A stretch of DNA of 64,000 bases from Acholoe squamosa. Lineage: Eukaryota; Annelida; Polychaeta; Phyllodocida; Polynoidae. Where the stretch lies: assembly GCA_949317995.1 (NCBI GenBank), contig OX439051.1, positions 43,341,250 to 43,405,249 on the forward strand, read 5' to 3'. A program made the translations under genes and the position numbers. Of the stretch, positions 1-9,670 are shown one piece after another; position 1 is the first letter of the stretch, and each line of letters opens with the position of its first letter. The notes below the pieces were generated by a model. That model was not told the DNA's origin, did no database searches, and saw only the letters and a program-made list of their open reading frames with translations.

Positions 1-275
1 GGAGTGATCATTTTTTAACAACAGGGGGGGGGGCTGGTGGGTTTGAGGGGGGGTCAGAATTTTTTCAACCCCTTGACCGGGGGGGGTCAGAATTTTTTCA
101 ACACCTCTGATGGGGGGGGCTAAATAATTTCATCTGTTTTCAGCAGAAAACCCCGCGCATTACTATAGGCTAAAAGGGGACGTTCACGCGCGATTTTTAT
201 CCCTTATGGGGGGGGTCAAAAACATTTTACCGCAAACCCACCGGCCCCTCCTGTTGTTAAAAAATGATCACTCCC
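1..275. mobile_element. MITE-like fold-back element with terminal inverted repeats
   Basis: The first bases (GGAGTGATCATTTTTTAACA) reappear as their reverse complement at about 250-275, giving terminal inverted repeats of roughly 45 bp if the G-run is allowed to vary in length. The interior holds a doubled unit of about 36 bp made of a G-run followed by TCAGAATTTTTTCAA (about 45-110). There is no coding capacity. The left target duplication cannot be seen because the element touches the window edge, so it may begin a base or two earlier. Superfamily not assigned. Confidence 0.75.
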
Positions 276-540
276 TTACACCCATGAGTTCTTTATGTAT
301 TCATGAGTGAAGACAGAGACAGGCAGACAGAGTGTGTGTGTTACTAGTTCCTGGTGAAAATTAGTGGTAATTGGGTTGTAAGAATACATTTATGATCTCG
401 AAGAATTAATAGAGAATAATTATGGGATGAATAATGTATTGTACCAGACTGTACATCTATCTTATCAGCCAGAACTGTCATTATCAACATATCAGACCTA
501 ATTACAGATCACAACTATGACACATATAAATTACATAATT

Positions 541-1462
541 ATTATACCACCAACACTGTCTAGAAGGTGTTTAGAAATTAAACATGTTTAGGGTGATATT
601 GTGCTTATTTTCTAATCACATGACATTTTTTTTTTGTGTTTAAAACCTAAACACATGGAGGTTGTAAACACAATATTGGACATTTTCCAGCCTCTAAACA
701 CCATGGTGTTTAGAAGACCCCTCTTAATCCCCTGACAATTAATCCCACCTCAGTGGTAACCTAGGCAACCAATCTCTGGGAGAGTGATGGGTTGATCCCA
801 TTTGGGACAGGCTAACCTTTGGTGACATCTATATACATTAATATCAACTTACATAAAGACTATCAAGTTAGTCCCCATCTCCCCCTATGCTGTTAGTCTT
901 AGGCAGTCCACCACAGAGACAGGAAGGCTAAACTGTCATATAGGCCTACTGGACTTGGAGTTTTCTATACATAGGAGCTGTTACATAGTAGGTAAGTTTC
1001 TCCTATAATTCTATTTGTAAACCTCCTAAGCTAATAAGTATTTGGAATTACTCTCTCATATATGAATACTCAATATCAACCAATTAAATCTAAAATTGAC
1101 ATTGTTCTTGATTTATAAAGCAAACTCCATCTGAACTTGAAACTAATGTCTCTATTTTCAGGATCCTTTTGGTGAGATGAATCCCCAATCACAATGGATT
1201 ACTATCCACATTCTGGAAGGATGAAATGCTCTATTAGATTACTTCTAAGTGATGTTTCCCCTAGCCCTGAATAAAAGAAAAACACCTAAACACATTATGT
1301 CTAAAAACAATGATAATCTAAACACATCAGAGCCTAAACACTACCATTTTCTAAACACTTTCTGTCTAAACACCTTCAATTCTAAACATGTTTAGGGTGT
1401 AAACAAGTTCTAAAAAGTGGGACAACATTGTGTTTAGGAATGTGTTTAGATTCTAAACACCT
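541..1462. repeat. Region dense in GTGTTTAG / CTAAACAC motifs
   Basis: About twelve copies of the octamer GTGTTTAG or its complement CTAAACAC fall in two clusters (about 567-712 and 1285-1462), in both orientations. Both clusters also contain AAACATGTTTAGGGTG. The octamers are not at a fixed spacing, so this is not a simple tandem array. It may be a degenerate fold-back element whose two ends are the two clusters. No coding capacity seen. Confidence 0.5.
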
Positions 1463-1717
1463 GTTCTGAGAGTAAAGCTCTCCAAACAGCAACATGGTGC
1501 CTTCAGACTCATGGTCCAATAGTCCTCATGACACACCAATGCAGTTCTGACAAGTCATAATCTCACAATTATAGCTGCATATCTATATCTAGACTTAAAT
1601 GGGTTGTACCAACTTGTATGATAACTCATGTTTGGTGGTCATCAGGATTGATGACTACTCACCAGCACGTCATTGGTAATGCATGACTGTCGTGCTTCAT
1701 GAATACATGCAATCAGG

Positions 1718-1830
1718 CCTTAAAGAGCTAGGTGTTTTATAGGCACCAAAGACATTCCTTAAAGAGCTAGGTGTTTTATAGGCACCAAAGACATTCCTTA
1801 AAGAGCTAGGTGTTCTAAAGGCAATGAACC
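1718..1830. repeat. 39-bp tandem repeat, about 2.9 copies
   Basis: The unit starting CCTTAAAGAGCTAGGTGTTT begins at 1718, 1757 and 1796, a constant 39-bp period. The first two copies are identical as read; the third diverges after GGTGTT. A minisatellite of three units just outside the LTR of element A. Confidence 0.85.
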
Positions 1831-1985
1831 ACTAAGATCATTACAGTAGCTAGATTAATGCAAAATGATACTTTCACATGCTGGTGTAGAAATTCACTTG
1901 AAGGTGCTTGGACTAAAGAGCAGTACTATTTTCTAACTGGATGATGCATGCAAGAATGGTTGGCATCAATGCAATACTATAGTAG

Positions 1986-2350
1986 TGTAGAGGTATACTG
2001 GTAACATGTATTGTACTAAGGTGTCGTCTGGCGTGGCGGGTGAGTCCTGTCGCTGGATGTTCCTAGGGTTACGGACAGGTGGCAGCACTGGTCCGGACCC
2101 ATGGGACATCTGGCGACAAACACTAGGGTTCATATATAAAGCTCTGGGCTCAGTCACTATGTAAGAGGCCATCCAGGCCTCTGAGCTTAATACATCTATT
2201 TTAAGTAGAATATCAGCTGCCCTCTTTCTATACCTTCTGGGTAACCGTCGAGCTATAATAAACCGTTGGCATACACTCAAATTACTGTCTTGCCTTCTCC
2301 TTCCTGATGGTAAGAGCCGAACCACCAAACTGGTAGAACAAACCATTACA
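1986..2350 (+). repeat. 5' LTR of element A
   Basis: Starts TGTAGAGGTATACTGG and ends CCATTACA, directly followed by TTGGTGCCGTGACC, which is a primer-binding site nearly identical to that of element B. Length 365 bp against 418 bp in element B; both LTRs start TGTAG. It contains a TATA box (TATATAAA, 2133-2140) and a polyadenylation signal (AATAAA, 2257-2262) in the plus orientation. An open frame on the opposite strand is judged not to be a gene. Confidence 0.85.
2133..2140 (+). promoter_or_regulatory. TATA box of the element A LTR
   Basis: TATATAAA about 120 bp before the AATAAA signal and about 210 bp before the LTR end, in the usual U3 position for an LTR promoter. Activity is inferred only. 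Confidence 0.6.
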
Positions 2351-2364
2351 TTGGTGCCGTGACC
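2351..2364 (+). other. Primer-binding site of element A
   Basis: TTGGTGCCGTGACC lies immediately after the LTR. The complement of TGGTGCCGTGACC would be a tRNA 3' end in CCA. The same 13 bases follow the 5' LTR of element B (55131-55143, minus). The tRNA species was not assigned. Confidence 0.75.
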
Positions 2365-2376
2365 AGTTAAATTCTA

Positions 2377-3240
2377 GTGTATAGCCTGAACGTCATAACG
2401 TCCGAACGGCTAGTCTATGGGTTAGATGACCTTAAGGAAACTAACCCTGATGGACAAACAATTGTCCAAGATAATGGAAATGGGACATTATCTGTCAAAA
2501 CCCATCCGAACCCACAGGATGTAAGTGCTAGATCCTGGAGGGAACCCGGACCTCATTATACTTTGGATAGTAAGGAAAACATCCCTGACTCTGTACGTAG
2601 AGAACAATCCATACAGAGAAGGAGTACCTTAATAGGACAACAATCACTTGTTGACAAATTAAGTAATTAAATGTTCAAAATTGGTGGTAGCACTAATCCA
2701 GATCATCCGGCTCCAATACCAAAAAGGGTAACATACGGAGAATTACCATATAGTGTACCCAGAGCAGGTTTGCCTATTTGGGATTGTAGCGCCATTGATG
2801 GTGATGTAACCTACGCAATACCTGCAGCTGAGGAATTCAGACACCCGGATGTCCTCTTGCTAAATGAAACTTACATGACTTTGAATGAGAATCTGAATGT
2901 CTTAGTCAAAGCAGAAGATGAAGTGGTTATTGAGAAAAAAACATCTTGAGGATGATCTTGTTGGTATGCGAGCCGAATTTCGAAACCAGGAAGAAAGAAT
3001 ATATGAAAGAGTTACAAGATGAAGAAAGGAAACTCCAAGAAATGAGAAAATCATTTAATAATGAGTACAACAATCGACATGATCGTATTCAAACTTACAT
3101 TGATACGAATGACCAGCTTTGCTGTGACAAAGTTAATTACGAAGCTGAGGTATGTCACTATCGAAGTGAATTAGATAAATTGAAACTTCAGTGTAGCAAG
3201 CAAGCTCAAGATAATGAGACGATTCGGACAGGTATTATAG
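2377..3240 (+). pseudogene. gag: Element A gag, N-terminal part (broken)
   Basis: Three successive open stretches (2377-2670, 2671-2949, 2946-3240) line up with the N-terminal third of the gag of element B. The clearest match is YGELPYSVPRAG here against FGKLPFEVPKPS there. The last stretch is rich in E, K, Q and R with heptad-like spacing and corresponds to the coiled coil of the intact gag. Frame changes and a stop before the second segment show it is dead. No ATG suits the start. The frame runs into the YR element from about 3231-3247 and resumes at 7883. Confidence 0.7.
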
Positions 3241-3246
3241 TGTATA

Positions 3247-3520
3247 AATTAACTAAGGGTGACTACATATACCGGTTAACTACTACCGGTAGATATTATA
3301 TTAGATCGTCTTAAGGGTAGTTACCGGTATATTACCATTATAATGATTATGAAGGGTAGATTATTATATTAGATCGTCTTAAGGGTAATTCCCGGTATAT
3401 TACCATTATAATCATCATGAAGGGCTTGCTATGGATACTACAAGATGTATACAGGCTGTGATAATAATAATTGAACAGAGACATGTGTTTGGTGGAATTG
3501 ATCTGAATATACAAACTGGC
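3247..3520 (-). repeat. YR element terminal repeat B2
   Basis: About 274 bp matching 3857-4240, from TTAACTAAGGG to ACAAACTGGC. It contains sub-repeats of about 65 bp with TAGATCGTCTTAAGGGTA, ACCGGTATATTACCATTATAA and ATTATGAAGGG. It is the outer 3' repeat of the element on the minus strand. Between it and A2 lie about 100 bp of unmatched sequence. Confidence 0.75.
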
Positions 3521-3625
3521 TTTATTCAAAGCAGCATCAGTCAATAAACAGTGAACCCTAGGTTACAGTCAGCACCTAGACTAAAATCTTAAAACTAACA
3601 ATCAATGGAAGAAAAATTTATTAAA

Positions 3626-3856
3626 AGTTAAAAATTAAAAATATGTGCCAATCCCCAACACAGGGGAGTTGTGCACCATATGAGTTTGTCAGCCCGACTG
3701 GCAAGTTACTTGAAACTCATGCTTATATAGCGCAGGGTTACTTTGCCATAGTTACCAATCGAGCGTTGTATTGTTGCATGCAACAAGTAGTACCGGGGGG
3801 AGTATCACTCCCCGTGTTAATTTTATGAATATACACATGTGTATATAGTCCCATAA
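3626..3856 (-). repeat. YR element repeat A2
   Basis: Matches 7652-7882 and its duplicate 11541-11771 from AAATTAAAAATATGTGCC to TATAGTCCCATAA with a few substitutions. It sits between B1 and B2, as expected for the inner repeat of a split-direct-repeat element. A short open frame in it is also present in the other copies but is not judged to be a gene. Confidence 0.75.
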
Positions 3857-4240
3857 GTTAACTAAGGGCGACTACATATACCGGTTAACTACTACCGGTA
3901 GATATTATATTAGATCGTCTTCATAGGTAGTTACCGGTATATTACCATTATAATATATAATAAGGTGGTTACTATGGATACTACATATACCTGTTAACTA
4001 GTACCAGTAGATTATTATATAAGATCGTCTTAAGGGTAGTTACCGGTATATTACGATTATAATTATTATGAAGGGTAGATTATTATATTAGATCGTCTTA
4101 AGGGTAGTTACCAGTATATTACCATTATAATTATTATGAAGCGGTTGCTATGGATACTACAAGATGTATACAGGCTGTGATAATAATAATTGAACAGAGA
4201 CATGTGTTTGGTGGAATTGATCTGAATATACAAACTGGCC
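3857..4240 (-). repeat. YR element repeat B1
   Basis: Same sequence as B2 from GTTAACTAAGGG to ACAAACTGGC, but about 110 bp longer because it has one more internal sub-repeat. It ends about 40 bp after the recombinase stop codon. Confidence 0.75.
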
Positions 4241-4282
4241 AACCACCCGGCAAACACATGGAACATCATGCAGTAATAATTA

Positions 4283-5227
4283 TTACACATTAACAGCTGG
4301 TAATACATCAAGTTTCAACAAGTCACACCTTGAGTCATGCAAATACTTATACACACACTTTGATTTCCAGTTAGAGCACTTCATTATGTCCTCTACCGCT
4401 AGGCCAATTGACTTTAAGAAGGTAGCCCTACCATGACGAAGTGAGTGGGTATTATCATTCTCATCTACTAGGCCAATTTTGACAGAATTCCCATATGAAT
4501 ATGTCAAACATTTGGTTTTGCCACCACAGGGATAACTGAACAGTTTCCGATTAACATTGCCATTAGCATTCTGTATCAACTCTGACAAAATTTTTGCTGG
4601 GCAAAATGGGGAGGACTCATCAAGCAAGAGGTATATGTCATAGGGGTCATGGCCAAACTGGTCTGTCTTAGATGTCCTAATGTGAAGTTTTACATAATCA
4701 TTAGTTAATACAACATCCTTTACCCTGAGTGAATGTATAGAGTCCACTACATGGCAACACCTCAAAACTCCCCTAAACAGTATCAGAATGGCACACCAGA
4801 ATACCCTATCCAATTTCAGTGTCATAATCAGGGTTGACAAAATTTTAAACATGTCAACAGTGGTAATCGGGTATTTAACAACTTTGGCTAAACTTTGACA
4901 CCGCTCAATACCATCTAGAGTCTTTTTTAGGATAAAACTACTACTGGAGTCAGGGTGACCATGCAACTTTTGAAAATACCATACAGCCGAAATATAATTC
5001 CTTATAGAGACTGGTTTCATCTTATCAGCAAGGTAAGTAGCATACAATGAAGCCTGGGATGGTAAGCATGGGTAAACTTTAAGGGAAAATTTTCTACAAA
5101 ATTTTTTGTACCTCTTAAATTGTTGCTTTCTTGTTTCCAAGGTTGTCATGGCAACACCCGAATTCACAAATTTCTCCTGTTTTCTTAACAGAGACCTCAA
5201 TCTGGATTCTGAAAAATTTAAATACAC
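4283..5227 (-). CDS. Tyrosine recombinase of the YR retrotransposon
   Basis: A 314-residue open frame. The C-terminal half has the tyrosine recombinase catalytic pattern: an arginine in FRGVLRCCHV (about residue 153-162), the HxxR box HSLRHGRATF (about 263-272), a following tryptophan in SNWKS, and a candidate nucleophile tyrosine in VYKYL (about 290-294). The N-terminal half is helical with the SAM-like style of DIRS-order recombinases. In such elements it inserts a circular DNA copy by site-specific recombination. It is the last ORF, 40 bp before repeat B1. The GR of HSLRHGRAT replaces the usual GG, so full activity is uncertain although the frame is open. Confidence 0.85.
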   Translation of the reverse strand: MYLNFSESRLRSLLRKQEKFVNSGVAMTTLETRKQQFKRYKKFCRKFSLKVYPCLPSQASLYATYLADKMKPVSIRNYISAVWYFQKLHGHPDSSSSFILKKTLDGIERCQSLAKVVKYPITTVDMFKILSTLIMTLKLDRVFWCAILILFRGVLRCCHVVDSIHSLRVKDVVLTNDYVKLHIRTSKTDQFGHDPYDIYLLLDESSPFCPAKILSELIQNANGNVNRKLFSYPCGGKTKCLTYSYGNSVKIGLVDENDNTHSLRHGRATFLKSIGLAVEDIMKCSNWKSKCVYKYLHDSRCDLLKLDVLPAVNV

Positions 5228-5321
5228 ATATTATTTTCAGACAAAGTTTTTTTACACTTGGCAAGGACACTTTTGTAGTCTAATCTTGACAATTGGTCTG
5301 CAAGAATATTGTCAGCCGACT

Positions 5322-5681
5322 TCATATAAGTTGAATAAATGTCGATATTATACACAAAGCAGAGCCAAAAACTTCTCTTAACCACTCCATACACAGAGGA
5401 TTCTTACTACGGCCCGTATTCAACATTGCCAAAACCTGCATATTATCTGTGATGGCATTCAAGCGACAATTTCTAAAAGGATGGCCCCATCTTTTAAGAC
5501 CTGCCAACACGGGCAACAATTCATATACATTTATGTTCCTATCATGAACTAAAATGTTGTCACATTTCGGAGGGGGGGGGAACCCAGTGATCAAACCCAA
5601 TTTTTGAGTTGTCAATATTGCTCCAGGACCCATACAAAAAGTCTCAGCCACACCATGCTCCATAGCCTTTAATTGAAGCAT
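5322..5681 (-). pseudogene. RNase H domain of the YR retrotransposon (frameshifted)
   Basis: Minus-strand frame with NVYELLPVLAGLKRWG and ITDNMQVLAMLN, the second and third acidic motifs of RNase H as seen in DIRS-like polyproteins. The first motif (SDASIKGYGAWCG) can be read just upstream in another frame at about 5640-5700, so a frameshift separates the two halves. It follows the reverse transcriptase and precedes the recombinase. A C-run at about 5570-5580 encodes a PPPP stretch. Confidence 0.7.
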
Positions 5682-6860
5682 CTGACACTATGGGTTTGTC
5701 CAAAACATCGTTTAGAATTAAACTTTTGCAGTTGAAGACTATCTTTCCACCATAAAAAGTCCTTGATTATACCAGGACTTAATTTTATTACACCTCTATA
5801 CTTTGCTTTTGCCATTAAATCAAAAACTCGTCTACTAAAAGTATGGCCCCCTCTAACCACTTGGGAACAAAATGACATCAAGCCAGCAATACTCTGTAAG
5901 GTTTTTTTACTGGCAAATTTCCTACCAATGCAATCATCTATGGCACGGGCTAACTTGTCGACCTTTTCTTTTGGCAAAGATAGTTCCATTTTTTGGGAGT
6001 CAATGTTGATACCAAGAAAAATACATGACCTACTAGGACTAGTGAATTTCTCTTTAGAAATTCTAAAACCGAGGTATTCCATTATTTCTATTAATAGGTT
6101 TCTTTGACGTAAGCACTCCTCTTCTGAGTTGGCAATACTGATTAAGTCATCTAAATAATTAACAAGCCTGCCAATGCCATAGAAATTAGCAACTTTTGCC
6201 AAAAAGTCGGATATCTGGTTAAATATGTAAGGAGCACACCTAAGACCAAAAGTCAGTCTATTACTCTGGTAGAATTTAAGACCATCACCCAAGTCCCATC
6301 TGAAACCTTGAAATTTTTGGTGTTCAGCATGAACACTAATCAACCTATAAGCAGATTTGAGGTTAATGACACAAATAAAATCATTTTTGTTCAACATTGC
6401 CGTGACAGAATTTATGGATTTGTAAGAAAATGGTTTGAATGTTGTATCCATAAAATTATTTATACTTTTTTTTTTTCTGGCAAGCTGCAGTCGGTAATAG
6501 GCCTTAATCTACCATTACTTTTTGGGACTCTACCGAGGGCATGTATGCATCTAGGTTTGCAGGTTACTTCAGCAACTAAACCATCCTGTAACTCTTCGTT
6601 CAAAATTGCACACATTTCATAGTAAAAATTACCCTGAAATATTGACTTATTATTTGTACATTCATACTCAGCCTTGCACCTAGGATCAACAATTTTGAAG
6701 CCCTCAACAAAACCTGACCATAAATAGTCATTTTTGGGTAAATTTACAACACATTCTTGTCATAAAAAAAACATGCCAAACGACATGGCAATATTTGGGC
6801 CCTATGGCCACCAATATAATGTTCACATCTACATTTACCATCTATACAACTCTGGAAAAT
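5669..6860 (-). pseudogene. Reverse transcriptase of the YR retrotransposon (frameshifted at an A-run)
   Basis: The main frame (6451 to 5669) holds RT motifs: VINLKSAY (motif A, aspartate replaced by asparagine), LTFGLRCAPYIFNQ (motif B) and YLDDLISIA (motif C with both catalytic aspartates), then LGINIDSQKM. The N-terminal part with GRVPKSNGRLRPITDCS is read in a different frame at about 6475-6650, split off by an 11-A run (plus-strand T-run near 6463). The D-to-N change at motif A would abolish catalysis. Further upstream a Cys-rich stretch (IDGKCRCEHYIGGH, about 6800) may be the end of the preceding ORF. The 3' part is duplicated at 9655-10750. Confidence 0.8.
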
Positions 6861-7008
6861 GTTAATCTTTGATTTACCCTGATGTCTTAAACACTTTTGT
6901 CGTAATTAACTAAAGAGCTAAGAGTATAGATCTTGATGGCACTTTTTACAAGCAACATTTCACTGTGATCTAGAATAAATCAAATATCTTCTCCTTGCTC
7001 ATACTTGA

Positions 7009-7200
7009 GTGAGTGAGTGAGTGAGTGAGTAATAGATGTTTAACGCCATTTCGACAGCTGAGGTCATATTCATGGCGAGAACTGCATTACACAATTTCAC
7101 AGAGGAATGTGTCAGTGCCCGCGCATATGTGCACCAGACACATCCTGAGGGGATAGGAAAGAGGAGAAATAGACCCTTTTAAGTGGGCTAGGGAAGCCCG
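7009..7200 (-). mobile_element. SINE with (ACTC)n tail and 13-bp target duplication
   Basis: Flanked by TGCTCATACTTGA at 6996-7008 and again at 7201-7213, a perfect 13-bp target duplication. On the minus strand the body ends with GCGTTAAACATCTATTACTC and an (ACTC)n tail. Related copies occur at 61705-61905 and 62317-62440. No tRNA-like boxes were identified in it with confidence. It interrupts the first ORF of the YR element. Confidence 0.85.
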
Positions 7201-7565
7201 TGCTCATACTTGACACTCACTAGACGAACATTGACAATCAAAAGTATTTCTAAGTTGTCAATGTTTTGTTTGTGGCCCAAGAAGTTCTTTTGGTCAAACT
7301 CACCCCGGGGTTTTTTGGTCCTATGCCTTGATCTTGACCTGGAGACCAAGGAAGAACCTGTAGAACTTGATTCCGACCTGGATCTTGACCCATAGCAGTG
7401 ATTTGGCCTTGACCTCAGCTCAGCGATGTCATCGACGGGCATCTGGCTGGTGGGCAGCCCAGTAACAACGGCCAAAGGGGGCACTTGACCCCTTTTCGAC
7501 CTCCTGCAACCATCCGAGGGTCCTAAGTCAGGCTCTGGGGTCTTTTTGTTTTTTTTTCGGCGCAT
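7188..7565 (-). pseudogene. Basic RS-rich ORF1 (gag-like) of the YR retrotransposon, truncated by a SINE
   Basis: Begins at ATG 7565 (start MRRKKNKK), the first ORF after repeat A1 on the minus strand. It is strongly basic, with a proline-rich stretch and an RS-like region (SRSRSESSSTGSSLVSRSRSR, about residues 60-80). This is the position of the gag-like ORF in DIRS/Ngaro elements, though I recognise no diagnostic domain. The real sequence stops at the SINE insertion (7201); the last few codons are SINE-derived. Its continuation is likely at 7000-6860, where Cys-rich codons appear. Confidence 0.55.
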
Positions 7566-7651
7566 TTTTCGGCGATCAACATTGCCAGGTTAGAAAGACG
7601 CATTTGAAGTTGTATTGCCCTTAATCAACCTTGGCAGCCGAAAATAATTTA

Positions 7652-7882
7652 TATAAAAAATTAAAAATATGTGCCAATCCCCAACACAGGGGAGTTGTGC
7701 ACTGAATGAGTTCATGAGCCCAACTGGCAGGTTACTTGAAACTCGTGCTTATATAGCGCAGGGTAACTTTGCCATAGTTACCAATCGAGCATTGTATTGT
7801 TGCGTGCAACAAGTAGTACCGGGGGGAGTATCACTCGCCGTGTTAATTATATGAATATACACATGTGTATATAGTCCCATAA
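7652..7882 (-). repeat. YR element 5' terminal repeat A1
   Basis: Matches A2 (3626-3856) up to the shared terminal TAGTCCCATAA. It marks the 5' end of the element on the minus strand. Directly beyond it the gag frame of element A resumes with AGACAACTGGAAGAG. Confidence 0.75.
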
Positions 7883-8306
7883 TAGACAACTGGAAGAGGA
7901 CAGAGAGAAACTCACTAAAGAGTTACAGAATTTGCAAAATATTACTGCTATAACTCTAGATAAATATGTGGAAGCGGCACAACTGTCTATAGGCAATATA
8001 GATCCAAATGTGGTTTTTGAAATGATAAAGAAAAAGGATCAGAATGTAACACCTATCAGATACAATCCATTTGTTGATGAAGGTGCGGATAAAAACGTGA
8101 ACTCCGGGGTTTATACAAAACCGGATCTCACCATTTCTGGGGGAGTGGTAAGATCAGACAGTTCGACAGTGACTGTCAAATCAGTCCATACTCCCATAAG
8201 TAGTGCTCCTATACCTGTGGATCCTAGACAGGATCCGGTAGTAGAACAAGAACGGCGGTTACCTGATCTGAGACCAATACACCTGCAGTAGTGAATACAC
8301 CTAGTG
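7883..8306 (+). pseudogene. gag: Element A gag fragment (middle part)
   Basis: Continues the gag frame interrupted at about 3240: first a charged helical stretch (LEEDREKLTKELQNLQN), then a V/T/S/P-rich region. It corresponds to the end of the coiled coil and the following linker in the element B gag. A stop at 8289-8291 and a frame change precede the MITE at 8307. The last 7 bases (CCTAGTG) are the MITE target duplication. Confidence 0.65.
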
Positions 8307-9312
8307 TAGCGAAGTCAGCAGAATCTGGCTGCCCGCTCCCCGTATCTGTCACTATGATAAACTGGTGTTTGTAAAATATTGATTCTGATGGTTCTACTGG
8401 ACAGAATTACTTCAAATTAGTATCAAATGAAAGGTAAAACATAGCTCTATATCACTAGAACAACATTTTGCTTTATTCTATTTTTTTTCTGCACATTCAG
8501 GCAGTCCACCTTTGAGTGATCTTAATTATTCTGTCAGACCACCAAGTTGAGTCACCTGAGCGGCCTTTCACTTATTGCATAAATACATGGTTATTTCCCA
8601 TTCTACTAAAATTTAGATGGGATATGATAATGTACATGTGTTCTCAACATGTAGACCTACAATTTGAGGGGATTTTTAGAAAGATTAACTTTGTATTAAG
8701 AGCAGGGCAGTCTGACAAACTCATACAACTTTAGACTGGATTTCCTAAATAAATATTTGGTAAAGAAGCTATCAGAATAAACAGGGTTATTCTATGACAT
8801 TTTGTTTATTAGATTATGGCTAGTTTAAACAGCTACAGGGCTGCGATTTCCTGCGATTTTTAATCTCCTGAATGCACCATACCAAAATAGTCAAGAAAAA
8901 AATGTTTTGAAATCTGATTTCAACCTGAAATTTAAAATATTTGTACCTTTTATAACAAAGTGAGACTTGGATATGTTAATCTGCTAATCTTTAGCTTTAA
9001 GATGATGTAATTGGTTAGTGGATAGGCCTATTCAATCAGAATCTATCAGTCATTATGTACAGCTGTACCCAAATACCATGCGCACAGTGCATGTTTAATG
9101 GTCGGTCTTATCTGAAAATTTGTGCAAATGTACAGGGTGTATAATGACAGAATGTTTTTCATATTTCCAAATTATAAAGTGTTATAAAAATGCTTCTAGT
9201 GGGTCTATCAACTTGATTCAAAAAAGCTATGAATTGCAAATTTTAAGCTTTTTCATTTGATATATCATTTGTATTATTCTGTTGATGTCCGGATTTTAGA
9301 CTGACTTCGCTA
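8307..9312. mobile_element. 1-kb MITE-like DNA element in element A gag
   Basis: Ends TAGCGAAGTCAG and CTGACTTCGCTA are perfect 12-bp inverted repeats. CCTAGTG flanks it at 8300-8306 and 9313-9319, a 7-bp target duplication; 8 bp with one shifted base cannot be excluded, so a hAT relation is possible. Removing 8307-9319 restores the gag reading TPSVSPPP. There is no transposase. Interior AT-rich, no gene seen. Confidence 0.8.
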
Positions 9313-9643
9313 CCTAGTGTATCACCGCCGCCCATACCTCCGGTACTGGGACCGATAAGAAACATGCTCCCTCCTATTTTGCTCAACCCGGGCATAGCAC
9401 ACCAGCCGGACCGAGAATGCCTCAGCCCAATCTTGGTCCCAATAGCATACCAGTAACAGGGTTAGGTTCTAGTTCAGTACCGATACAACCAAATGTAGAA
9501 CGGGGTACTTATATTCACAGACAAGCTCCTTCTGGATATAACCAGAATAATTATTATTCTGGGGGGGAGCAATCTCCTATTCGGGGAGTAATAGTACCCA
9601 GGGATGGAATCAGAATAATTCCAATCCAAGGTATTGTCAACGA
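9313..9643 (+). pseudogene. gag: Element A gag fragment (Pro/Gly/Asn-rich linker), first copy
   Basis: Plus-strand sequence encoding a P/G/N/Q-rich stretch (ATG at 9418 region; GPNSIPVTGLGSSS), equivalent in place and composition to the G/N/S/P-rich linker of element B gag. It is cut at 9634, after which come 9 bases of the element C LTR (TGTCAACGA) and the duplication junction. Confidence 0.6.
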
Positions 9644-9670
9644 TAAGTCCTGGTATTATACCAGGACTTA
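9644..9670. other. Duplication junction: 11-bp inverted filler forming a perfect hairpin
   Basis: 9644-9654 (TAAGTCCTGGT) is the exact reverse complement of 9660-9670 (ACCAGGACTTA), five bases away. At the original locus (5755-5781) the left arm is imperfect. The filler therefore looks as if it was copied from the neighbouring strand during repair. Confidence 0.85.

Larger units (their letters stand above)
3247..7882 (-). mobile_element. Ngaro/DIRS-like tyrosine-recombinase retrotransposon inserted in element A gag
   Basis: Minus-strand element with, in order, a 5' repeat (A1), a basic RS-rich ORF, reverse transcriptase, RNase H, tyrosine recombinase, then three 3' repeats arranged B1-A2-B2. 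These are split direct repeats, the hallmark of Ngaro/PAT-type YR elements, which integrate by recombinase and leave no target duplication. No methyltransferase domain is seen. It carries a SINE insertion at 7009-7200 and several frameshifts, so it is inactive. The left limit is good to about 15 bp; the gag of element A resumes right after 7882. Confidence 0.8.

Noticed and set aside
579-1400. TTTAGGG as telomeric repeats
   Set aside because: Occurs singly inside AAACATGTTTAGGGTG, never in tandem.
1718-1830. CRISPR-like array
   Set aside because: The 39-bp units are directly adjacent with no spacers, and the surroundings are eukaryotic retroelements.
1966-2346. 126-residue open frame on the minus strand
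   Set aside because: It lies antisense across the element A LTR; the LTR explains the sequence and no protein family is recognisable.
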